DNA of 10,663 nt from Chloroflexota bacterium (lineage in GTDB: Bacteria > Chloroflexota > Limnocylindria > Limnocylindrales > CSP1-4), in NCBI GenBank assembly GCA_016200675.1, contig JACQEH010000097.1, positions 1 to 10,663 of the forward strand. Direction: 5' to 3'. The translations under genes were made by a program, and so were the position numbers. Below the pieces are notes generated by a model. That model had not been told where the DNA came from, ran no database searches, and saw only the letters and a list, made by a program, of their open reading frames with translations. This document shows, piece after piece, positions 5,765 to 10,663 of the stretch. The first letter of the stretch is position 1. Each line of letters starts with the position of its first letter.

Positions 5765-6396
5765 GCATCCGGGTCTTCATCGTCGACGACCACGAGCTGT
5801 TCCGGTCCGGGGTGCGATCGGAGCTCCAGGCCGACCTGGAGATCGCCGGCGATGCCGGAACCGTGGCCGAGGCCATCGCGGGGATCCGGACGGCACGCCC
5901 GGATGTCGTCCTCGTTGATGTCCACATGCCGGCGGGCGGCGGGCTGGCCGTCATCGAGGCCATCCGCGCCGAGCAGCCCGAGGTGCGTTTCCTCGCGCTG
6001 TCGGTCTCGGATGCCGCGGAGGATGTTATCGGCGTCATCCGGGCCGGCGCGCGGGGCTATGTCACGAAGTCGATCTCGCCTGAAGATCTCCAGTCCGCCA
6101 TCCGGCGGATCCACGACGGCGATGCCGTCTTCTCGCCGCGCCTTGCCGGGTTTGTCCTGGATGCGTTCGCCGCCGAACCGGCCCAGCCGATCGATCCCGA
6201 GCTGGACCAGCTCTCACCCCGCGAGCGCGAGGGCCTTCGCTACATCGCCCGCGGATACACGCACAAGGAGGTCGGCGGCGAGCTCGGCATCTCCGTCAAG
6301 ACGGTCGAGACGCACGTCTCGTCGGTCCTCCGCAAGCTGCAGCTTTCCAGCCGCTACGAGCTCTCCCGCTGGGCGGCCGACCACAGCATCGTCTGA
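5761..6396 (+). CDS. NarL/LiaR-type response regulator
   Basis: The product is 211 aa. A receiver domain occupies residues 3-120, with the acidic pair D9/D10, phosphoacceptor D53 in VVLVDVHMP, S81 and K103 in VTKSISPEDL, so it should accept phosphate from the upstream kinase. The LuxR/NarL DNA-binding helix-turn-helix (about 150-207) reads LSPREREGLRYIARGYTHKEVGGELGISVKTVETHVSSVLRKLQ. The GTG start at 5761 overlaps the kinase stop (GTGA), the usual coupling of a kinase-regulator pair, and the Shine-Dalgarno is weak. The likely targets are the divergent LiaF-like gene and its own operon through the dyads at 4348-4396. The regulator itself is intact even though the kinase is interrupted. Confidence 0.95.
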   Translation: MSIRVFIVDDHELFRSGVRSELQADLEIAGDAGTVAEAIAGIRTARPDVVLVDVHMPAGGGLAVIEAIRAEQPEVRFLALSVSDAAEDVIGVIRAGARGYVTKSISPEDLQSAIRRIHDGDAVFSPRLAGFVLDAFAAEPAQPIDPELDQLSPREREGLRYIARGYTHKEVGGELGISVKTVETHVSSVLRKLQLSSRYELSRWAADHSIV

Positions 6397-6728
6397 GAGC
6401 CTGTTGATTGGGGAACTGCGTCCACCGCTCGATGCTCTTGTCAGTCATGAATTCTGACTCCAGCGAGCGTGACCATCCACCGACCACGTCGATTCCGCGC
6501 GGTGGCCGAGCGCGCTCCAAGGTGACTCTATGACTGAAGGGCATAGCGTCCCGGAATCGGGAGCCCGCCGTCGTCAATCGCCGAACGGTATCGAGTCGCG
6601 TCTGTCGGCCGCTCGTCGCGAGGGTCACCTCCTACGTTCTTCTCGACTGTGGCTCGCCACGGCATGGCGCCGGTCTGTGCACGAATCCAGGCCGACCATC
6701 GCTTGGTGGCCGTAGCTTGCCCCCGTGC
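6397..6728. other. 332-bp stretch without a recognisable gene
   Basis: The base composition is less GC-rich than the flanks. I see short dyads, AGTCA-N7-TGACT (6443-6459) and TCCCG-GAAT-CGGGA (6549-6562), but no convincing coding frame. A minus-strand 50-codon frame starts at 6448 (MTDKSIERWTQFPNQQAL) with GGAG 9 nt upstream, but it runs antisense into the regulator gene and then loses protein-like character. This could be the edge of an old insertion or simply an intergenic region. Confidence 0.5.
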
Positions 6729-7262
6729 CTACGAAACTTCCAGCTCGTTGGCGGCCGACAACCGCGCTTGATGACCCGGTTCGCGTGCGCCGCGCATTCG
6801 CTTGATCTGGACGACCACCGCCGACCCAAGCAGGACCACGACCGCCGCGGAGATGCCATACCCGATCGCCGACGGGAGATCGAACGGCCAGAGGGTGACG
6901 ATGTACGGGCCAGGGTCGTTGCCAACGCCCCGCCCGGTAGCCCGGGTCCAGCCCTCGAGCGTCCTCGGGCGAACGACCGTGTAAGCGATTGCGCCGAGCG
7001 GGATCGCTGCGAGGGACCCTACGACGATCCGGCCGCGCCACCGCCATGTCGTGGGCGCCACAAGAACGGCAACGGCGCCCAGAGCCAGGGCGATCCGGTG
7101 ACCGAGTGTCAGACCGGGATTCGGGAAGATGCCCGTCCGCTGGACGCAACTCGCGACCGTGACGTCAAGCGGTCCCAGGCACATCGCAATGGTGCCGCTG
7201 CCGAAGAAGAGCACGGCAAGGGCGGTGCCGGTGAGGCACAGGCCAATCGCGAGCCCCCGCAT
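6729..7262 (-). CDS. Four-helix membrane protein, unknown function
   Basis: The product is 177 aa from the ATG at 7262. Hydrophobic helices lie near residues 4-22, 53-71, 79-97 and 132-152. The N-terminal helix could be a signal anchor. Between helices 1 and 2 a loop carries C28 and C39, which could form a disulphide if exported. Between helices 3 and 4 there is a loop rich in Gly, Arg and Pro with WPFDLP near 125-130. The C-terminus is basic and probably cytoplasmic (QIKRMRGARE). I recognise no family. The Shine-Dalgarno is weak. The gene lies about 133 bp downstream of another minus-strand membrane protein and may be independently transcribed. Confidence 0.75.
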   Translation of the reverse strand: MRGLAIGLCLTGTALAVLFFGSGTIAMCLGPLDVTVASCVQRTGIFPNPGLTLGHRIALALGAVAVLVAPTTWRWRGRIVVGSLAAIPLGAIAYTVVRPRTLEGWTRATGRGVGNDPGPYIVTLWPFDLPSAIGYGISAAVVVLLGSAVVVQIKRMRGAREPGHQARLSAANELEVS

Positions 7263-7359
7263 GCCCCGACGCTACACCGCCGAGCCGAGATATCGTCGCT
7301 CGACGAGCGCCCGAGGAAAGATCGACATCGATTGACAGGGTGTACGACGCCGTCTACGT

Positions 7360-7377
7360 GGATCGTGCGGTCGATCC
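7360..7377 (-). terminator. Possible hairpin after the DUF4386-like gene
   Basis: GGATCG (7360-7365) and CGATCC (7372-7377) form a perfect 6-bp stem with a 6-nt loop, beginning about 18 nt past the stop of the minus-strand gene ending at 7396. No T-run follows on the minus strand, so the assignment is weak. Confidence 0.25.
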
Positions 7378-7395
7378 TCGGGCTCCGCCGGCGAG

Positions 7396-8079
7396 TCAGG
7401 CCCGTCCCAGCTCCGGCACGAACGTGGTCTCGGACGCCTTGTCGTTGCGAGCGACCCCGATGCCCAGGATCACGAGCCAGGCCGGAACGGTCATGAAGCT
7501 GATGTTGAGGAGCGCTGGCAGGAACAGGTTCCCTGCGAAGATGATGCCAACGATGACACCGAGCCAGCCGATCACCCTCGACAGCCGCCGCGTCTGAACC
7601 GCGAAGACGGAGACGCCGATCATCCACAGGCCACCGGCGAAGTGCCCGGCGAAGCGGACGGCGTCGACGACCGACTGGAGCTGCACGAAGGCGGCCGCCG
7701 CCGTCGAGTCGCCCGCGCCGTAGCTGGCCGCGATCAGCGGCGCTACGTGGAAGCTGATGGCATTGTCCGCGATGTCGAGCATCATCCACGCCAGGCCGCC
7801 GAGCGTCGCCGCAGTCATCAGGAACGACCCGGAAGCGAAGCGCGCCCAGAGCCCGAGGATCGCGATCGCCCCAACCGCGTGGGTGATGATCTCGAGGATG
7901 CCCGGTCCCGCGAACAGGGCCGGCTTCGCGGCGATGACCGGCAGGATGGCCGCCGGATTGCCGGCATCCGCCTGGCCCAGGCCGGCCGCCGGATAGGCGA
8001 CGAGGAAGATCGGAACGAGCGCACCGATTCCGAGTCCGACGACGGCGAACGCCGTCCCGAGGGCCCGTTGTCCCAGCAT
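7396..8079 (-). CDS. Polytopic membrane protein, DUF4386-like
   Basis: The product is 227 aa with six to seven hydrophobic helices (about residues 7-29, 59-78, 84-104, 138-161, 166-188 and 193-211). The start at 8079 is supported by GGAGG 8 nt upstream on the minus strand. The overall pattern (VRFAGHFAGGLWMIGVSVFAVQ, then RLSRVIGWLGVIVGI) resembles DUF4386 integral membrane proteins, whose function is unknown; I hold the family name only loosely. The gene is divergent from a LysR regulator 141 bp away with a LysR-box dyad between them, so it is the probable target of that regulator. The short cytoplasmic tail (RNDKASETTFVPELGRA) is hydrophilic. Confidence 0.82.
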   Translation of the reverse strand: MLGQRALGTAFAVVGLGIGALVPIFLVAYPAAGLGQADAGNPAAILPVIAAKPALFAGPGILEIITHAVGAIAILGLWARFASGSFLMTAATLGGLAWMMLDIADNAISFHVAPLIAASYGAGDSTAAAAFVQLQSVVDAVRFAGHFAGGLWMIGVSVFAVQTRRLSRVIGWLGVIVGIIFAGNLFLPALLNISFMTVPAWLVILGIGVARNDKASETTFVPELGRA

Positions 8080-8162
8080 GTCTGGAGCCTCCGTCTGCGG
8101 GGGGAACCGCCCTGGTCTCCCGTCGCCGCGACCCTAGGCTCGATGGATCGCTTCGTCTACGA

Positions 8163-8184
8163 TATTGTTATCAGTAGAACAATA
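8163..8184. promoter_or_regulatory. LysR-box inverted repeat TATTGTT-N8-AACAATA
   Basis: There is a perfect 7-bp inverted repeat with an 8-nt centre. It fits the T-N11-A rule for LysR-type regulator sites (for example T8166 and A8178). It is strongly AT-rich in GC-rich DNA and sits in the gap between the divergent membrane gene (start 8079) and the lysR gene (start 8221). It is the likely site for autoregulation and control of the neighbour, with promoter elements expected nearby. Confidence 0.65.
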
Positions 8185-8220
8185 CTCATGGCATATAGGT
8201 ATCCGAGAGGCGCGCACCCC

Positions 8221-9141
8221 ATGGAGCTCCGCCAGCTGCGCTACTTCAAGGCGGTCGCCCGGCACGGGACCTACGTGGCCGCTGCGGCGTCCCTCGCGGT
8301 CGCCCAGCCGGCCCTCTGGCGCCAGGTGCACGACCTCGAGCGCGAGCTCGGCCTGGCGCTCTTCGAGAAGGTCGGGCGGCGGGTTCGGCTGACGATCGAC
8401 GGCCAGACGATCCTGGAGCAAGCCATCGATGCGCTCGACACCGTCGACCGGCTCGATGCCACTGCCGCCGACCTCCGGTCCGCCCGAGCCGGGATCGTTG
8501 CCATCGCCTGCGCCGGGCCGCATCTTCAGCGCTTTCTCGCTCCGGTGATCGGCACCTTCCGACGATCCCGCCCCGATGTCGTCATCAGGATCCGGGAGTA
8601 CAGCGGTGGACCCGGGCCGGGGCGGGGGATTCGAGAGGACCTGGTCGACGGCATCGTCGACGTGGCGACGGGCACGCCAACCGGAGCCGACCCGATGTTC
8701 GACGGCTTCCCCGTCTACGGGGTCCGGCTCATCGCGGCGGTTCCCGACGCCCACGCGCTGCGCGCCGCGGCCACGATCGATGTCGAGGACCTGCGAGATC
8801 GGCCGCTCGTGCTCTCCCAGGCGGTGTCGTTCTCGAGGGGCGCACTCGAGGCCGCCTGCCGGCGGGCGGGGTTCGAGCCACGCGTTGCCTTCGACTCCGC
8901 GAGTCCCGCAAGCATCATGGCCCTGGGCGCGGCCGGCCTCGGGCTGCCGATCTTCGTTGATGACGCGGTGCCGCCACCTGCGGGCGAGCCATGGCCGGTG
9001 ATCCTGGAGGCTGGCCGACCCATCGGCGCCTCGGTCAGCCTCCTGTGGCGCGCCGGTGCCGCACTTTCCCCGACCGTCCGCGCCTTCATCGATCTCGCCC
9101 GGGCGTCGGTCGATCAGCGCCAGGTGTCGACGAGCGCCTGA
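8221..9141 (+). CDS. LysR-type transcriptional regulator
   Basis: The product is 306 aa, normal for the family. The N-terminal winged helix-turn-helix (1-60) reads MELRQLRYFKAVARHGTYVAAAASLAVAQPALWRQVHDLERELG, followed by the linker helix and a periplasmic-binding-protein-like effector domain (about 90-298). The recognition helix has Trp where most members have Ser (PALSRQI becomes PALWRQV), which may change DNA specificity. The ATG at 8221 is preferred because homologues begin MELRQLRYF; GAGAGG lies about 10 nt upstream. An in-frame ATG at 8188 would add 11 residues and has no Shine-Dalgarno. It probably controls itself and the divergent DUF4386-like gene via the dyad at 8163-8184. The effector cannot be predicted. 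Its 3' end overlaps the convergent MBL gene by 28 bp. Confidence 0.95.
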   Translation: MELRQLRYFKAVARHGTYVAAAASLAVAQPALWRQVHDLERELGLALFEKVGRRVRLTIDGQTILEQAIDALDTVDRLDATAADLRSARAGIVAIACAGPHLQRFLAPVIGTFRRSRPDVVIRIREYSGGPGPGRGIREDLVDGIVDVATGTPTGADPMFDGFPVYGVRLIAAVPDAHALRAAATIDVEDLRDRPLVLSQAVSFSRGALEAACRRAGFEPRVAFDSASPASIMALGAAGLGLPIFVDDAVPPPAGEPWPVILEAGRPIGASVSLLWRAGAALSPTVRAFIDLARASVDQRQVSTSA

Positions 9142-9779
9142 AGTCGTTCGGTCGCGTGATCAGCCGGCAGGCCGTGGCTGCTGGACGCACCTCGCGGGGC
9201 GCGGGCGAGGAGCCTCTCGATGGACCGGCGGGCCGTCGGCCGATCGAGCATGAACAGCCCGAGCGATTCGCGGAATCGTCCGCCGCTCACGAAGGCGTCG
9301 CCGGCCAGGATCCAGCCCTTCCAGTCGAAGGCGAGGTGGCCCGGCGTATGGCCGGGCATCGGCACGACCTCCAGCCCCTCAAGAATCTCCGATCCATCGA
9401 GCCAGCGGTCGATCGTCGGTCCCGGAGTTCCGCGGAAGAACCCGCGCAGGAGGAGGCGCCGACGCAGCGGCAGCGTCGGCCAGCCGGACCGATCGATGAA
9501 TGGGCGCTCGGCGACGCCCGCACAGACCTCGGCGCCGGTCACGGCGCGCAGGTGATCGCTTCCGCCGACATGGTCCGGGTCGCCGTGCGTGAGAACGATG
9601 CGGCCGACGCGGATCCCGGCCGCCTGGAGCTCGCGCTCGATCGCGGGCCCGCGTCCGGGCGCCCCGGCGTCGATGAGCGTCGGCACGTCGCCCATGATCA
9701 GGTGCGGCGCCGCGAAGCCGCCGCTGGTCAGCCGATAGAGATCGGGTGCGACCTGGTCCACGCGGCGATCTTGCCGCAT
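9114..9779 (-). CDS. MBL-fold (metallo-beta-lactamase superfamily) hydrolase
   Basis: The product is 221 aa. The metal-site motifs of the superfamily appear in order: THGDPDHVGG (H65, D67, D69, H70), H148 in PGHTPGHLAF, D161 in LAGDAF, and H202 near the end in SSHGLP. The first motif has Asp67 where the classic HxHxDH motif has a second His; the HGDxDH form is a recurrent variant, so one metal may be held differently. The family includes hydrolases of thioesters, lactones and beta-lactams. The substrate is unknown. The start is uncertain: the ATG at 9779 has only a weak GGCGG upstream, and a GTG six codons later is also possible. The stop lies inside the convergent lysR gene. Confidence 0.9.
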   Translation of the reverse strand: MRQDRRVDQVAPDLYRLTSGGFAAPHLIMGDVPTLIDAGAPGRGPAIERELQAAGIRVGRIVLTHGDPDHVGGSDHLRAVTGAEVCAGVAERPFIDRSGWPTLPLRRRLLLRGFFRGTPGPTIDRWLDGSEILEGLEVVPMPGHTPGHLAFDWKGWILAGDAFVSGGRFRESLGLFMLDRPTARRSIERLLARAPRGASSSHGLPADHATERLQALVDTWR

Positions 9780-9815
9780 GGACGGCCGCCAGGTGCGTCG
9801 GGAAGGCGCCCGCGG

Positions 9816-9917
9816 TTAGGCCGGGACGGGCAGCAGCGCTCCGGCGATCTCGCGGGCCCAGCCATCGATGTCGGCCCAGTCGCGGAAGTCACCCTCGGGC
9901 AAGACCTTGCGTGTTGA
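9816..9917 (-). pseudogene. Fragment resembling the C-terminus of a flavodoxin-like protein
   Basis: The last 30 or so codons before TAA at 9816-9818 read VLPEGDFRDWADIDGWAREIAGALL in outline. They are strongly G/C-biased at third positions and resemble the C-terminal helix region of flavodoxin / HemG-like proteins (GD-[FY]-RDW..I..WA..I). The frame stays open upstream to 10220, but that part is low-complexity Arg/Gly/Ser and shows no flavin-binding loop. I read this as the remnant of a deleted gene, upstream of and co-directional with the MBL gene. The family assignment is from memory of the motif only. Confidence 0.4.
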
Positions 9918-10201
9918 GCGACGCCCTTCGGCACAGTCGCCGCCCTCCGGCACCACCGGCCATACCGGCCATGACTCCCGGGCATCGAATCCGCGTCGAG
10001 CGGCGCCCTGGCGCGACTCCACCGAGCCGCGGGCTGCCTTCGACTCCGCATTCATGAGCCGGGCGCATACGTGAGCCACCTGCCGGTGCCGCGGCGTGGT
10101 CCGGCGTCCGCCGGGGCGCCTACCGCCGGAATCTGATGAGTCCCAGGCATCCCGCGACGGAGGCCCCACGAGCTTCGTCCCGGGTAGGTCCATATCCCCT
10201 C

Positions 10202-10234
10202 GTGACACCAGAGCTGTCACAGCGTCGCGCGACG
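10202..10234. promoter_or_regulatory. Adjacent dyads upstream of the cysteine-rich gene
   Basis: GTGACA-N7-TGTCAC (10202-10220) is a perfect inverted repeat. It is followed at once by the perfect 12-bp palindrome CGTCGCGCGACG (10223-10234). They end 75 bp before the GTG start at 10310, a plausible place for an operator. The spacing does not match a CRP-type site. Confidence 0.35.
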
Positions 10235-10309
10235 GTCACCTCAGCCGCCGATCCAGTGGGAACCCCGAGTGGAGCCGAGGATGGGCCGGCGGCGAGCAGG
10301 GAGATCGCC

Positions 10310-10537
10310 GTGAACATCGATCGTGAGTGCGGGTCGAAGCAGGGCTACCTGTCCAAGCCGGAGGCGAAGCGCGTCGCGCGGCTGATGAGCGGCCGCCATC
10401 GCGACGGTTTCCACCTCTACACGTGCCGGCACTGCGGGCTGTGGCACGTCGGGCACATCGTGCCGGCGGCCATTCGGGCCTCCGTCCAGCGCTTCCCGAC
10501 CCGCCGGGCGTGGCAGGTCGAGGCCAGCTGGGCCTGA
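10310..10537 (+). CDS. Small cysteine/histidine-rich, zinc-ribbon-like protein, 75 aa
   Basis: The GTG at 10310 is preceded by GGGAG with 6-nt spacing, which decides the start over the in-frame ATG at 10136 (its extra 58 residues are low-complexity). The protein reads MNIDRECGSKQGYLSKPEAKRVARLM..., with C7, then YTCRHCGLWHVGH holding C39, C42, H46 and H49. This pattern (Cys near the N-terminus, an EA-K-R helix, then C-x2-C-x3-H) resembles small zinc-finger proteins of unknown function seen in high-GC bacteria and their phages. The C-terminus is basic. Metal binding and a nucleic-acid role are inferences. Its stop overlaps the next start (TGATG), so the two are coupled. Confidence 0.8.
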   Translation: MNIDRECGSKQGYLSKPEAKRVARLMSGRHRDGFHLYTCRHCGLWHVGHIVPAAIRASVQRFPTRRAWQVEASWA

Positions 10538-10663
10538 TGGAGGACGACGACCCGCTCCAGGGTCATGACCTCGAGGACTCGCTCGCGGTCGACCTGCTCA
10601 TGGGCTGGGACGGCTCGTTCAACGCGATCTGCGCGACTTGCGGCGCGCCGCTCGCCGGCGACC
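10537..10663 (+). CDS. Coupled small protein with a CxxC knuckle, partial at the window edge
   Basis: The ATG at 10537 overlaps the TGA of the preceding gene (TGATG). Forty-two codons are visible: an acidic N-terminus (MEDDDPLQGHDLED), a hydrophobic stretch, then C32 and C35 in ICATCGAPL, the first half of a zinc-ribbon-like motif. The frame is still open at the edge. Function is unknown. The operon-like coupling with another cysteine-rich protein suggests they work together. Confidence 0.65.
   Translation, partial: MEDDDPLQGHDLEDSLAVDLLMGWDGSFNAICATCGAPLAGD

Larger units (their letters stand above)
9780..10309. other. 530-bp stretch with a gene fragment but no intact gene seen
   Basis: Apart from the flavodoxin-like tail at 9816-9917 there is no convincing gene. 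A plus-frame segment at about 10024-10053 (TEPRAAFDSAF) resembles EPRVAFDSAS of the LysR protein, with a shared 15-base block TGCCTTCGACTCCGC. It may be a trace of another regulator gene or a coincidence. Two dyads at 10202-10234 are listed separately. Confidence 0.5.

Noticed and set aside
6397..6416. GAGCCTGTTGATTGGGG as an insertion-sequence terminal repeat
   Set aside because: It resembles some IS ends, but I found no second copy in inverted orientation, no target duplication and no transposase.
7642..8220. Extending the lysR gene upstream to 7642
   Set aside because: The extension is antisense to the DUF4386-like gene and crosses the promoter; the family begins at MELRQLRYF (8221).
10202..10220. 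CRP/FNR-type binding site
   Set aside because: GTGA and TCAC are 11 bases apart, not 6, so the spacing is wrong for that family.

Overview
The window is very GC-rich DNA with G/C-biased third codon positions, GTG starts, and at least one gene that looks leaderless. There is no rRNA, tRNA or universal marker, so the host can only be inferred. The composition and the PspC-domain kinase/regulator locus suggest an uncultivated high-GC Chloroflexota (Limnocylindria/Ellin6529-like) or an actinobacterium. TAG is used as an ordinary stop codon (EAL gene, LiaF-like gene, 177-aa gene).

Layout. (1) 1-848: C-terminal part of an EAL-domain c-di-GMP phosphodiesterase entering from the left, followed by a GC hairpin. 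(2) 849-1637: no convincing gene, but an unusual repeat-rich stretch with four TGATGCA/TGCATCA half-sites and a degenerate GC tandem repeat. (3) 1638-1943, minus: an unrecognised 101-aa protein with a good ribosome binding site. (4) 2039-2754, plus: a Phd/YefM-VapC (PIN) toxin-antitoxin pair with an ATGA overlap and a dyad at the antitoxin start. (5) 2862-6396: a Lia/Psp-like envelope-stress locus. A LiaF-like PspC protein and a 76-aa membrane protein run leftward. A PspC-domain histidine kinase and a NarL-type response regulator run rightward. A 49-bp imperfect inverted repeat built from two 13-bp dyads lies between the divergent starts. The kinase is interrupted by an in-frame amber codon at 5441-5443 inside its ATPase domain, yet the frame continues intact to a 4-bp overlap with the regulator gene. 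(6) 6397-6728: no gene seen. (7) 6729-8079, minus: two polytopic membrane proteins. (8) 8221-9141, plus: a LysR-type regulator, divergent from the DUF4386-like membrane gene, with a perfect 7-bp inverted repeat of LysR-box form between them. (9) 9114-9779, minus: an MBL-fold hydrolase overlapping the lysR tail. Upstream of it lies a fragment resembling a flavodoxin C-terminus. (10) 10310-10663, plus: two translationally coupled small cysteine-rich proteins, the second cut by the window edge.

The clearest functional unit is the Lia/Psp-like module: small membrane protein, LiaF-like sensor or inhibitor, PspC-kinase, regulator and shared operator. The points most worth checking are the amber codon in the kinase, the operator-like dyads, and the TGATGCA/tandem-repeat region.
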